Shown here: positions 25,478 to 34,770 of the stretch, in pieces
Layout of the letters: every line of letters starts with the position of its first letter
Position numbering within the stretch: the stretch's first letter is position 1
Assembly (NCBI GenBank): GCA_965222335.1
Contig: OZ244944.1
Coordinates: 2,790,001-2,854,000, forward strand
From: G965222335 sp965222335
GTDB taxonomy: Bacteria > Pseudomonadota > Gammaproteobacteria > Pseudomonadales > Halieaceae
Direction: 5' to 3'
DNA length: 64,000 nt
The notes under the pieces: generated by a model
Databases searched by the model: none
Told to the model about the DNA's origin: nothing
The model's input: the letters and a program-made list of their open reading frames with translations, nothing else
Position numbers and translations under genes: made by a program

Positions 25478-26832
25478 TCATTGTCGGGGCAGGTCCCGCG
25501 GGGGTGCGCGCTACCCAGGCGCTCGTGGCCGCCGGGTTGCGGCCGACGGTGGTGGATGAAGGTTTGCGCAGCGGTGGCCAGATCTACCGGCGACAGCCGG
25601 CCAATTTCAAGCGTCCCTACGCCGCCCTCTACGGGTTTGAGGCAGACAGGGCCAGGTCCGTTCACGATACTTTTGACGGCCTGCTGGGCGCTATCGACTA
25701 CCGCCCGGAAACGCTGGTCTGGAACATCGCTGGTCATACGCTCCACCTGGTCAAGGACGATGTTGCGGAGACCCTGGATTTTGACGCCCTCATCCTCGCC
25801 ACCGGCGCCACCGACCGGCTGCTGCCGGTCAGGGGCTGGACCCTGCCCGGGTGCTACAGCCTGGGTGCAGCCCAGATTGCACTCAAGGCCCAGGCATGCG
25901 CCATCGGGCAGCGAGTCGTGTTTCTCGGCACCGGCCCGCTGCTTTACCTGATCAGTTACCAGTATGCGAAAGCCGGTGTCGATGTGGCCGCGGTGCTGGA
26001 TACCTCGGCATTCAGCTGCCAGCTAAGGGCCCTCCCTGTGATGGCCAGTCGCCCCTCGTTACTGGCCAAGGGGCTGCATTACCGTGCTCAGCTTATGGCG
26101 GCTCGCGTTCCCGTGTATACCGGTGCGATACCCTTGCAGATCGAAGGAGAGGGCGCGGTGAACGGCGTACGTTTTCTTACCAGACGCGGCGAGGAAAAGC
26201 AGCTGAGCGCCGATGCGGTAGGTATGGGGTTTCACCTGCGCAGTGAAACCCAGCTGGCCGACCTGGCCCACTGTGAATTTGCGTTTGATGAAGGACTGGC
26301 CCAGTGGGCGCCCTGGGCCGATGTCGACGGGCGCAGCAGCGTGCCGGGTGTCTATCTTGCGGGCGACGGGGCCCGGATCCTGGGTGCGGACTCGGCGGAG
26401 ATCACCGGAGAGCTCGCGGCGCTCACCGCGTCGTCGGACATGGGCAAGCCGGTAAGCGCGCGCAGAATCCAGCAACTGCGACGTGCACGTGAGCGCATGG
26501 AGCGCTTCCGCCGCGGGCTCGCGATGGCCTTCCCCTGGCCTGCCTCCCTTGCCCGCGGGGTAGAGGACGATGTACTCCTGTGCCGTTGTGAAGCCATATC
26601 TGCTGGTGATTTACGCTGCTCCGCAAAGGATCGCGATGCCCCCGAGCTCAACCGCGCCAAAGCGCTGGTGCGGGTGGGCATGGGCCGTTGCCAGGGGCGC
26701 TACTGCGGGCATGCAGCCGCCGAGGTGCTGGCGGATGCGCGCGGTGAATCCCTGCAGGCGGTGGGTCGGTTGCGCGGGCAGGGGCCGGTCAAGCCACTTT
26801 CCTGCAAGACCCGGATGAAGGCAAGCCAATGA
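25459..26832 (+). CDS. FAD/NAD(P)-binding subunit with BFD-like Fe-S domain (HcnB/OoxA type)
   Basis: 457 residues. The N-terminus has the dinucleotide motif VVIVGAGPAGVRATQAL, a second nucleotide-binding strand VVFLGTGPLLYLIS, and VYLAGDGARILGADSAEITGELAAL. The C-terminal part carries a bacterioferredoxin-associated ferredoxin-like cluster site with LCRCE and GRCQGRYCG (four cysteines). This is the large electron-transfer subunit of opine oxidase / hydrogen cyanide synthase / D-hydroxyproline dehydrogenase-type complexes. ATG 25459 follows GGGGGAGG. It overlaps the Fe-S subunit gene by 19 bases and the catalytic flavoprotein by four. Confidence 0.88.
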   Translation: MAEPRVVIVGAGPAGVRATQALVAAGLRPTVVDEGLRSGGQIYRRQPANFKRPYAALYGFEADRARSVHDTFDGLLGAIDYRPETLVWNIAGHTLHLVKDDVAETLDFDALILATGATDRLLPVRGWTLPGCYSLGAAQIALKAQACAIGQRVVFLGTGPLLYLISYQYAKAGVDVAAVLDTSAFSCQLRALPVMASRPSLLAKGLHYRAQLMAARVPVYTGAIPLQIEGEGAVNGVRFLTRRGEEKQLSADAVGMGFHLRSETQLADLAHCEFAFDEGLAQWAPWADVDGRSSVPGVYLAGDGARILGADSAEITGELAALTASSDMGKPVSARRIQQLRRARERMERFRRGLAMAFPWPASLARGVEDDVLLCRCEAISAGDLRCSAKDRDAPELNRAKALVRVGMGRCQGRYCGHAAAEVLADARGESLQAVGRLRGQGPVKPLSCKTRMKASQ

Positions 26833-27974
26833 GCGGGCTGGGGGCTGACAGCGCTACCGACGTGATCATTGTCGGAGGTGGCCTGATGGGCGCCTCGACC
26901 GCGTTTTTCCTGCAACAGCGCGGCTGCAGCGTTCGCCTGATTGAGCGCGGCCTGGTGGGCCAGCAGGCGAGTGGCGTGAACTTCGGCAATATCCGCCGTC
27001 AGGGTCGCAGTCTGGTGCAGCTGCCACTGTCCAACCGCGCGCGTGGCGTCTGGGAAAGGCTGCCGGAGCTGATTGGCGAAAACTGCGAATACCTGTCTAC
27101 TGGCCAGTTACGTGTAAGTTATGACGCTGACGGGGCAGAGAACCTGGAAAGCTATGCACGCGAGGCCCGTGAGTATGGTCTCGATCTGGAAATTCTCACG
27201 CCAGAGGCCCTCCGCCGGCGCTACCCCTGGCTGGGGCCCGATATCATTCTGGGTTCACTGGGCCCGGAGGACGGGCATGCCAATCCGCGGCTTGCCGCGC
27301 CAGCCTTTGGCCGCGCGGCCTTGCGTGCAGGGGCATTGATTGAAGAAAACACGGAAGTCCAGCAGATCGAGAAGGTCGATGATGACTTCCGGGTCCAGAC
27401 CGCGTCGGGCGATGATTTCCGGGCGCCGGTGGTCATGCTCGCCACCGGGGCCTGGGCAGCCCCCGTCGCCGCACACTTTGGCGAAGCGGTGCCGATGGTT
27501 GGCCGCGGCCCGCATATGGGTGTGACAGAACCCGTGCCCTATCGCATCAAGCCGTCGGTGGGGGTCAAGACCCGGGTGCCCGGCGAAACGGTGTACCTGC
27601 GACAGGTGGAGCGCGGCAACATTGTCTTCGGTGGCGGTTTGCGCAATGAGGTAGATCTTGAAGCCGTCCGGGTATACCCCAGGCCAGAGTACACCCTGCA
27701 CCAGCTTCCCCTCCTGCAGCGGCTGTTACCTGGCATGGCAAAGCTCAGGATAATTCGGGTATGGAGCGGCATTGAGGGCTACCTGCCCGATGACCAGCCG
27801 GTAATGGGGCCCAGTGACAAGGTGCCGGGTCTCTACTACGCCTTCGGCTTCTCCGGCGCCGGCTTCCAGATCGGGCCGGGGGTGGGAGACGTGATGGCGG
27901 AGTTGATTGCCACTGGCGCCACCACCACGCCCATTCAGCCTTTCCATGTTCGCAGGTTCGCAGCGGAAAGCTGA
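26829..27974 (+). CDS. Catalytic FAD subunit (HcnC/OoxB/DadA-like)
   Basis: A 381-residue DAO-superfamily flavoprotein with the FAD motif DVIIVGGGLMGASTAFFLQQ near residue 12. The C-terminal flavin contact is PGLYYAFGFSGAGFQIGPGVGD, and RVWSGIEGYLPDDQPVMG precedes it. As third gene of a tightly overlapping set it should be the subunit that oxidises the amino acid or secondary amine and passes electrons to the other two. HCN synthase, octopine/nopaline oxidase, D-hydroxyproline dehydrogenase and related complexes share this organisation, so the substrate cannot be assigned. An aldehyde dehydrogenase follows after 40 bases. Confidence 0.87.
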   Translation: MSGLGADSATDVIIVGGGLMGASTAFFLQQRGCSVRLIERGLVGQQASGVNFGNIRRQGRSLVQLPLSNRARGVWERLPELIGENCEYLSTGQLRVSYDADGAENLESYAREAREYGLDLEILTPEALRRRYPWLGPDIILGSLGPEDGHANPRLAAPAFGRAALRAGALIEENTEVQQIEKVDDDFRVQTASGDDFRAPVVMLATGAWAAPVAAHFGEAVPMVGRGPHMGVTEPVPYRIKPSVGVKTRVPGETVYLRQVERGNIVFGGGLRNEVDLEAVRVYPRPEYTLHQLPLLQRLLPGMAKLRIIRVWSGIEGYLPDDQPVMGPSDKVPGLYYAFGFSGAGFQIGPGVGDVMAELIATGATTTPIQPFHVRRFAAES

Positions 27975-28014
27975 GCGGACCGTTCCCGCAAATCACCCAG
28001 ACTCGAGGTTCAGC

Positions 28015-29490
28015 ATGCTCGACTTCAATCCCGAAGACATCACGGTTCCCCAGGGCCATTTCATCGGCGGGGAGACGGTCATTGATAGCGGAGACCGGCT
28101 GCCAGTGCGGCGTCCCTCCGACAGTGTGGTCTACGGTGACCTGCCGATAGGCGATGCCGATGTCGTCGATCGCGCCGTCACGAGCGCCCGGCGGGCATAT
28201 GAGACATCCGAGTGGGCAAGCGCGGCGCCGCGGGCACGTGCGGCAATCCTGCGACGCTGGGCTGAACTCATGGAAAGGGACCGGCGCGAGCTGGCCCAGC
28301 TTGAAGCACTTGGCTCCACACGGCACGTGCGCGGCGTGTTCGACATCGATATCCCCTACTCGGCGGATTGCATCCGCTTTTTCGCGGAGTGGGCGGACAA
28401 GCTCGGCGGCGACGTGGCGGCAACCCGCGCCGATAACCTGGGCATGGTGCTGACGGAGCCCTATGGCGTTGTCGCGGCGATCTCCCCCTGGAATTTCCCC
28501 ATTACGCAGTCGATTACCAAGATCGGGCCGCCCCTCGCGGCCGGCAATGCGGTGGTCCTGAAGCCATCCGAACTGACGCCCTTCACCGCCCTGCGCCTGG
28601 CGCAGCTGGCCATAGAGGCGGGAATGCCTGCGGGCATCCTGAATATCGTCCAGGGTAACGGCGCGGTGACGGGGGACGCGCTTTGCCGTCACCCCGATGT
28701 GGGCAAAATCTCCTTTACCGGCTCTACCCGGACGGGCGCCGCGATCATGACCGCCAGCGCCCAGAGCGGGATCAAGCCAGTCACCCTGGAGCTGGGTGGC
28801 AAGAGTCCGCAGCTGGTGTTCGCGGACGTCAAGAACCTCGACAAGGTCGCGGCAACCGTGGCCAATGGCATCCTCAACAATGCCGGCCAGGTCTGCGTTG
28901 CCGGCTCGCGCCTGGTTGTGCAGTCAGGTATTGCAGAGGCACTGCTTGAGAAGGTGGCGGAACTGGCGCGTGCAGTAGAACCGGGGCCGACATGGTCGGA
29001 GAGTACCACCTACGGGCCCATAGTCTCGGCGCAACAGATGGAGGGCATTGACCGGGTGGTCAGGCAAACGATTGACGGTGGCGCCGAGGTCCTGGTGGGG
29101 GGAGAACCGCTTGCGACGGAGTGCGGCACATACTATGCGCCTACGATCCTCAGGGGTGTGTCATCTGCGAGTGAGGCCGTGCGGGAGGAGGTCTTCGGTC
29201 CGGTTCTAACCGTGCAAATTTTTGAAGCGGAGGAGGAGGGTTTCGCGCTCGCCGGTCATGAAAAATACGGCCTTGCTGCAGGCGTACATACCGGTGACGT
29301 CAATCGAGCCTTGCGGGCGGTGCGCGAGATCAAGGCGGGTACCGTGTGGGTGAACCGTTACGGTCGCACCGCTGACTACATTATTCCCACCGGTGGCTTC
29401 AACAGCTCGGGCATCGGCAAGGATCTCGGGCGTCAGGCGGTAGAGGCAAACCTGCGCCAGAAAAGCGTGTTGATTGATTTCAGCGAGTGA
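28015..29490 (+). CDS. NAD(P)-dependent aldehyde dehydrogenase
   Basis: 491 residues of the ALDH superfamily. Cofactor and catalytic motifs are ISPWNFPITQSITKI, FTGSTRTGAAIM, the general-base Glu in LELGGKSPQLVF, the nucleophile Cys in NNAGQVCVAGSRL, and EEVFGPVLTVQIF near the C-terminus. ATG 28015 follows CGAGGTTC; a longer frame into the previous gene is unlikely. Placed 40 bases after the three-subunit dehydrogenase, it probably oxidises an aldehyde released by that complex. Convergent with the ABC importer genes, with a 7-bp GC hairpin (29498-29520) between them. Confidence 0.92.
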   Translation: MLDFNPEDITVPQGHFIGGETVIDSGDRLPVRRPSDSVVYGDLPIGDADVVDRAVTSARRAYETSEWASAAPRARAAILRRWAELMERDRRELAQLEALGSTRHVRGVFDIDIPYSADCIRFFAEWADKLGGDVAATRADNLGMVLTEPYGVVAAISPWNFPITQSITKIGPPLAAGNAVVLKPSELTPFTALRLAQLAIEAGMPAGILNIVQGNGAVTGDALCRHPDVGKISFTGSTRTGAAIMTASAQSGIKPVTLELGGKSPQLVFADVKNLDKVAATVANGILNNAGQVCVAGSRLVVQSGIAEALLEKVAELARAVEPGPTWSESTTYGPIVSAQQMEGIDRVVRQTIDGGAEVLVGGEPLATECGTYYAPTILRGVSSASEAVREEVFGPVLTVQIFEAEEEGFALAGHEKYGLAAGVHTGDVNRALRAVREIKAGTVWVNRYGRTADYIIPTGGFNSSGIGKDLGRQAVEANLRQKSVLIDFSE

Positions 29491-29505
29491 TTCGAGCTCC
29501 CGCCG

Positions 29506-31341
29506 CTAGCGCTGGCGGGATACAGCTGCTGTTTCCAGGGCGGCGCGGTTAAGGAGCTCCGTGTCATCGTGGTGGCAAAGTATCTCGTTGCCGGCAGACA
29601 GCGCTCGCCAGGGTGGGGGCTCCACGTTGCACTTGCCTTCAATTCGCACCGGGCAGCGATCGAGGAAGGGGCACAGCCCTGTGGCTTCTGCTTTTATCCG
29701 GGCGATTGTCTGTGAATGAGCGGCGCTTTCAAGCCAGCCCTGTTCCAGTTTCGGCACCGAACTAATCAGCAGGTCCGTATACGGATGGTAGGGTGGTGCG
29801 CTGAATTGTTCGCGACTACCCTGTTCCACCTTACGCCCCGCGTAGAGCACCAGGATGTCGTCACACACGGCGCGTACCGTGGAAATATCGTGGCTGATAA
29901 ACATGTACGAGACCTGTAGCTCGCGTCGCAGCTCGGTCAGGAGGTCGAGAATCGCGGTCGCTACCACGGTATCCAGCGCCGATGTGACCTCGTCGCAGAG
30001 GATAAGGTCGGGCTCCGCGGCCAGGGCGCGGGCGAGGTTGATGCGCTGCTTCTGTCCACCTGAGAGACGGGCGCAGGGTTGCTCCGCGATAGACGAGGGC
30101 AGGTGTACAAGGTCCAGTAACTCTTGCACTCGTTGGGTCTGGGACTTCTCATCCAGGCCGTGGTAGAACGCCAGCGGGCGCGACAGTATGCGCGCGACTG
30201 AATGCGCGGGATTCAGGGCGGTATCCGCATTCTGGAAAACTATCTGGACGCGCCGGAACTGGTCGCGACTGCGCTGCGCCATATCGTTGGGAAGGACCTC
30301 ACCGGCGAGTTTCATGGTGCCGGCGGCAGGCGGTACCAGTCCGGCGATGGCGCGGGCAAGGGTGGATTTGCCCGAACCTGACTCTCCAATGACGCCCAGG
30401 GTGCTGCCGCGCTCAATACTCAGGCTGATATCCTCAAGTATGGTGACCGCGTGTCGCCCGTCGCGTCCCACCTTGCCGTAACCGGCGCGAACACCCTCAA
30501 TGCTCAGCACTGGCGTACCGGCCTTTGCATCCACCACCGCTGTGCGCAGGGTGGGTTCGGCGGCTGCCAGCAGCTGGCGGGTGTAATCGTCTGCAGGCGC
30601 CGTGATGATCTGCTCCGTGTGTCCCGCCTCGCGGATTTCGCCCTGGTTCAGCACCACCACCTGATCGGCCATTTGCGCCACGACCGCAAGGTCGTGGGAT
30701 ACGTAGACTGCGGTGATATCCCGCTCGGCGACGACCCGCTTGAAGGCCCGCAAGACGTCGATCTGGGTGGTAACGTCCAGGGCCGTGGTGGGTTCGTCGA
30801 AAATCACCAGTTCAGGTTCGTTGATCAGCGCCATGGCCGCCATGAGACGCTGCAGCTGGCCGCCTGACACCTGGTGTGGGTAGCGTGAGCCAATGGTCTC
30901 CGGCTCTGGCAGGGCCAGTGCCCGGAACAGGTCCACGGCCTTGGCCTCGGCGTCCTTGCGTGACTGCGTCTTGTGTATCCGGGTGGCTTCCAGGATCTGG
31001 TCCATGATCCTGATCGCGGGATTGAAACCGGAGGCCGCACTCTGCGCGACATAGGAGATTCTCTTTCCACGGAGTGCGCGCAGGTCCCGTGAATTCAGGG
31101 AGGTAACCTCGGTATCTCCAAGGCTGATATTACCGGAGTGAATATGGCAGCCCGGGCGCGCGTAGCCCATCAGCGCCAGCGCGATGGTCGTTTTACCGGA
31201 GCCAGACTCGCCGATGAGGGCCAGCACTTCGCCGCGCGCGATAGAGAAGCTGACATCCTTGACGATAGTCTTTGCTTCCCCTGCCTCGGGTTGGGCGATG
31301 ACGTTGAGATTGCTTACCTGAACCAGATCACTCACTCTCAT
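29506..31341 (-). CDS. Dipeptide/opine ABC transporter, fused dual ATPase subunit
   Basis: 611 residues containing two complete ABC ATPase domains (DppD-like, then DppF-like) in one chain. The first has Walker A GESGSGKTTIAL near residue 43, signature SGGQLQRLMAAMAL and Walker B LVIFDEPTTALD. The second has GESGSGKSTLARAI, LSGGQKQRINLARAL and LILCDEVTSALD. The C-terminus carries the oligopeptide-transporter Cys segment CPFLDRCPVRIEGKC. It energises import by the two permeases and binding protein encoded just upstream on the same strand. The start ATG 31341 has the ribosome binding site GGGGAGT. Confidence 0.93.
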   Translation of the reverse strand: MRVSDLVQVSNLNVIAQPEAGEAKTIVKDVSFSIARGEVLALIGESGSGKTTIALALMGYARPGCHIHSGNISLGDTEVTSLNSRDLRALRGKRISYVAQSAASGFNPAIRIMDQILEATRIHKTQSRKDAEAKAVDLFRALALPEPETIGSRYPHQVSGGQLQRLMAAMALINEPELVIFDEPTTALDVTTQIDVLRAFKRVVAERDITAVYVSHDLAVVAQMADQVVVLNQGEIREAGHTEQIITAPADDYTRQLLAAAEPTLRTAVVDAKAGTPVLSIEGVRAGYGKVGRDGRHAVTILEDISLSIERGSTLGVIGESGSGKSTLARAIAGLVPPAAGTMKLAGEVLPNDMAQRSRDQFRRVQIVFQNADTALNPAHSVARILSRPLAFYHGLDEKSQTQRVQELLDLVHLPSSIAEQPCARLSGGQKQRINLARALAAEPDLILCDEVTSALDTVVATAILDLLTELRRELQVSYMFISHDISTVRAVCDDILVLYAGRKVEQGSREQFSAPPYHPYTDLLISSVPKLEQGWLESAAHSQTIARIKAEATGLCPFLDRCPVRIEGKCNVEPPPWRALSAGNEILCHHDDTELLNRAALETAAVSRQR

Positions 31342-31353
31342 ACTCCCCGATGT

Positions 31354-32160
31354 TCAGCGCCGGCCGCGCAAACTGTCGATGAACAGGTTGACCCCAATGG
31401 TCAGGCTGGCGATGGCCGCCGCCGGCGCCAGGATGGCGGGTGCTCCCTCCCACAGCCCTGACATATTCTCCCGCACCAGTGAGCCCAGGTCGGCATTGGG
31501 GGGCTGTACGCCCAGGCCGAGGAAGCTCAGGCTGCTCAGGAGCAGTACCACGTAGACGAAGCGCAGGCCGAAATCGGTCAGGATCGGGTGGATCATATTG
31601 GGCAGCACCTCGCGAATCGCCAGGTAAACGCGTCCCTCACCGCGCGCACGCGCGACCTGGATGTAGTCCATCGCGTTGATATTGACCGCCAGAGCCCTGG
31701 CGATGCGGTAAACACCGGGGGTGTAGGTGATCCCCGTGATGAGCAGCAGCAGGGGAATGGAGGAACCGAAGGCGGCGATCATGACCAGCGCGAAAATCTT
31801 GTTGGGAATGGACAGCAGGGCGTCCATCAGGCGGCTGATACTCTCGTCAATCGCCTTGCCGCTAACCGCGGAGAATAACCCCAGCCCGGTCCCCAGGAGC
31901 GCTGCTAGGAGTGCGGCTGCGAAGGCGATGCCCACGGTGAAACGCGCCCCGTCCATGATCCTGCTAAGGACGCTTCTGCCGAGATAGTCGGTACCGAGAG
32001 GATGCTCGGCACTCATGGGCAAGAATACTTCGTAGTCAACGATCTCACCCGGTCCGTAGGGCGCGAGCAAAGGACCCGATATGCTGATGAAAAGCCAGGC
32101 GGCTGCCAGGGTGAGACCAATCATCCCGGGGATGCCGATAGAGGCGTATAGTTTTCTCAT
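31354..32160 (-). CDS. Dipeptide-type ABC transporter permease (DppC-like)
   Basis: A 268-residue inner-membrane permease with about six membrane segments and the ABC-coupling EAA loop ARARGEGRVYLAIREVLPNMIHPIL. The N-terminal conserved segment HPLGTDYLGRSVLSRIMDGAR is typical of the DppC/OppC family. ATG 32160 is preferred to GTG 32166 because the GTG itself is part of the ribosome binding site GAGGTG. Seven bases separate it from the partner permease, consistent with a single transcript. Confidence 0.92.
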   Translation of the reverse strand: MRKLYASIGIPGMIGLTLAAAWLFISISGPLLAPYGPGEIVDYEVFLPMSAEHPLGTDYLGRSVLSRIMDGARFTVGIAFAAALLAALLGTGLGLFSAVSGKAIDESISRLMDALLSIPNKIFALVMIAAFGSSIPLLLLITGITYTPGVYRIARALAVNINAMDYIQVARARGEGRVYLAIREVLPNMIHPILTDFGLRFVYVVLLLSSLSFLGLGVQPPNADLGSLVRENMSGLWEGAPAILAPAAAIASLTIGVNLFIDSLRGRR

Positions 32161-32167
32161 GGGCACC

Positions 32168-33118
32168 TCAATTACGCAGCTTGGGATTGGACAGGATGGC
32201 GCAGGTGTCTGCCATCAGCACCAGGATGAGGTAGCCGGTGCAGAACAACATGGCACAGGCCTGAAGCAGGGGGAAATCACGGTTGGTGACCGAGTCGACC
32301 ATCAGGCTGGCAATGCCGGGGTAGTTGAAGATGACCTCGACGATGACCACGCCCCCCATCAGGTAAGACAGGCTCAGTGCGACGGCGTTGGCGATGGGTC
32401 CCACGGCGTTGGGAAGCGCGTGTCGAAGCACCAGCCGGGCATGGCTGGCGCCCTTCAGGACCGCCATCTCGATATAGGGTTGCTCCAGCTGTTCAATCAG
32501 TGCCGCCCGGGTCATGCGGGCCATCTGTCCTACCAGGACCAGGGACAGCGTTAGTACCGGCAACGCATAGGTGGCGAGAAATTCAAGCAGTGTCGGGTCC
32601 TGGGGCGCATAGGAGACTGCGGACAGCCAGCCCAGCTCGACGGCGAAGATCAGTACGGCGATTGTGGCGACCAGAAACTCAGGTACGGCGACGATAAACA
32701 TCACCAGGGTGCTGATGATGCTGTCGGTGCGCGTGCCGTGGTAGACCGCGGCGATGATGCCCAGCATCAGGGCGAAGGGCACGGCCACCACGGTGGTGAT
32801 GCCGGCCAGCATCAGAGAGCGGGGCAGCCGATCAGCGACCAGCTCCGACACGGGCATGTCGTTGGCAAGGGAGACCCCGGCATCGCCACTGATCATTGCG
32901 CCCAGCCAGTTAAGATAGCGAACGTGGGGCGGGTCATTCAGCCCCAGCTTGGCGCGCAGGGCCTCGACAACCTCCGGCGTAGCCGCCTGGCCCAGCATTT
33001 CCTGGGCCGGATCGCCCGGGAGCAGGTTGGTAATCAGGAATACGACGGCGGACACCAGTAACAGGGTCACCAGGGAAATACCCAGGCGCCGCAGCAGTAG
33101 CGTGACGATGGTCTTCAT
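32168..33118 (-). CDS. Dipeptide-type ABC transporter permease (DppB-like)
   Basis: A 316-residue permease with N-terminal LLRRLGISLVTLLLVSAVVFLITNLLPGDPA, the DppB/OppB signature (shown here by its core LLPGDPAQEMLG), and an EAA loop around LKGASHARLVLRHALPNAVGPI. About six membrane segments are visible. ATG 33118 follows GGAGGGT; an ATG at 33136 gives a slightly longer form. It forms the heterodimeric channel with the DppC-like permease. Confidence 0.92.
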   Translation of the reverse strand: MKTIVTLLLRRLGISLVTLLLVSAVVFLITNLLPGDPAQEMLGQAATPEVVEALRAKLGLNDPPHVRYLNWLGAMISGDAGVSLANDMPVSELVADRLPRSLMLAGITTVVAVPFALMLGIIAAVYHGTRTDSIISTLVMFIVAVPEFLVATIAVLIFAVELGWLSAVSYAPQDPTLLEFLATYALPVLTLSLVLVGQMARMTRAALIEQLEQPYIEMAVLKGASHARLVLRHALPNAVGPIANAVALSLSYLMGGVVIVEVIFNYPGIASLMVDSVTNRDFPLLQACAMLFCTGYLILVLMADTCAILSNPKLRN

Positions 33119-33152
33119 TGGCACCCTCCGGACCATGAACTTCTCAGGTTTT

Positions 33153-34733
33153 TCATGCGGCCAGCCAGACGTGTTCGGCAAAGGAATAGCCCATCAGGCC
33201 GCCGATGGGGACGGGTGACAGGCCTCGGAGCCTGGTGTCATAGCCGTCGATAAGGCTCATGAATACCGGGATACCGATCCCGCAGTCGTGGTGCACCAGA
33301 TGTTGCATGTCGACATACATCTGCTTGCGCTTGGCCTGGTCTCCCTCTGATCGTGCGGCCTGTAGCAGCTGATCAAACTTCGGGCTGTTCCAGCGGCTGG
33401 TATTCCATGCGGCGTCTGACTTGAAAAACAGGCTGAAGATCATATCCAGGGTGGGACGCGGGTTAATGTTGCCGAAGGACAAGGGGTGCTTGCCCCAGTG
33501 GTTTGACCAGTAGCCATCGGAGGGAACCCGGTTGACGCCCAGCTTGAGGCCGGCGGGTATTGCCGAGAGTTGCATTAGCGTGGCCATATCGACGGAACCC
33601 GTGGCCGCCGGGGACGCAAAGGCGGGCAAGCGCAATCCCTCAAAGCCGCCTTTGCGCAGGTGATAGGCGGCTTTGTCCGGGTCGTGCTGCCGCTGTGGCA
33701 AATCGGCGGCGTAGAACGGGTGATTTGGGTGAACCGGATGGTCGTTGGCAATGGTCGCAAAACCCCTGAACAATGCCCGCTTGATGGTGGGGCGGTCCAG
33801 CAGGTATTTGAGGGCGAGTGTCAGGTGTCGACTGTTGGTGGGCGGCACGTCCTGACGGATCACCAGGCTGGTGTAAAGGCTGGACGGCGTTTCCATAACT
33901 TCGACTCCCGGGACTTGTTCAAGCCGCCGTGTCGACCGTGGATCAATGGCGTTGACCAGTTGCACGTCGCCCGAGAGCAGTGCGTTCACGCGTGCCGTCT
34001 CGTCCGGGATTCCGACCAGCTCGATTTCGTCGACGTAGGGTTTGCCGGGTTTCCAGTAGTTTTCATTGCGTTTGCCGATGGTCCTGACGCCCGGGGTAAA
34101 CTCGGCGAGCTTGTAGGGTCCGGTTCCTGGTGCGTTGCGAAAATCCGTGGTGCCATCCTGGACAATCAGGAAGTGGGAGGCAGCCAGGATCTCTGGAAGG
34201 TCGGCATTGGCATCGGCGAGTTCGATGCGGACCTGTCTCGGCCCGCTGACCTCGACGCTCCGGAACTGGTCGGCGATGGGCTTGACCCGGGAGCCCACAC
34301 TGGGGTCGTGGTGGCGCATTAGCGAATAAACCACATCGGCGGGCGTCAACGCTTTACCGTCGTGAAACTGCACGCCCTGGCGCAGGGTAACCTGCCAGAC
34401 CCTCTGGTCATCCGTTTCCAATGATTCCGCCAGGGAAAGCTGGCCTCTCATGGCAGCGTCATACTGGGTCAGGCCGTTGTAGACCATGTAGTGCCGCACA
34501 TAATCTGTCGACAGGCCGCCAGCTGCCGGATCCATGGTGTCTGCAGTAGAGGAGCTAATGCAGGCAACGCGAATACGCCCGCCGTATTGCGGATTCTGGG
34601 ACGCTTCACGGGACAGCTCAGCGTGCAGGTATTGCGGCAACAGCAGGGAACTGCCGGCCGCAGCGCTCAATCCCACCCCGGCAAGGCCGCGCAGTATTTC
34701 GCGACGGGAAAGCTTGTCTGTACCTCGACTCAT
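33153..34733 (-). CDS. Periplasmic substrate-binding protein of the ABC importer (SBP family 5), Tat-like signal
   Basis: A 526-residue SBP_bac_5 (DppA/OppA-type) protein. The N-terminus carries a twin-arginine-like motif LSRREILRGLAG followed by a hydrophobic stretch and a probable cleavage site after QYLHA, so export by the Tat route is likely. Family segments include TMDPAAGG, WQVTLRQGVQFHDGKALTPADVVYSL (core FHDGKALTPADVVYS) and GTGPYKLAEFTPG. ATG 34733 has a strong AAGGAGT ribosome binding site. It delivers substrate to the two permeases; related proteins bind peptides, opines, nickel or polyamine derivatives, so specificity is unknown. Confidence 0.92.
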   Translation of the reverse strand: MSRGTDKLSRREILRGLAGVGLSAAAGSSLLLPQYLHAELSREASQNPQYGGRIRVACISSSTADTMDPAAGGLSTDYVRHYMVYNGLTQYDAAMRGQLSLAESLETDDQRVWQVTLRQGVQFHDGKALTPADVVYSLMRHHDPSVGSRVKPIADQFRSVEVSGPRQVRIELADANADLPEILAASHFLIVQDGTTDFRNAPGTGPYKLAEFTPGVRTIGKRNENYWKPGKPYVDEIELVGIPDETARVNALLSGDVQLVNAIDPRSTRRLEQVPGVEVMETPSSLYTSLVIRQDVPPTNSRHLTLALKYLLDRPTIKRALFRGFATIANDHPVHPNHPFYAADLPQRQHDPDKAAYHLRKGGFEGLRLPAFASPAATGSVDMATLMQLSAIPAGLKLGVNRVPSDGYWSNHWGKHPLSFGNINPRPTLDMIFSLFFKSDAAWNTSRWNSPKFDQLLQAARSEGDQAKRKQMYVDMQHLVHHDCGIGIPVFMSLIDGYDTRLRGLSPVPIGGLMGYSFAEHVWLAA

Positions 34734-34770
34734 GGCGTACTCCTTGTCCAGTCGGGTGCGTATGGCTGGC

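Noticed and set aside
29498..29520. Rho-independent terminator between the ALDH gene and the ABC importer
   Set aside because: The 7-bp TCCCGCC / GGCGGGA hairpin is real but lacks a T tract on either strand; kept only as a note.
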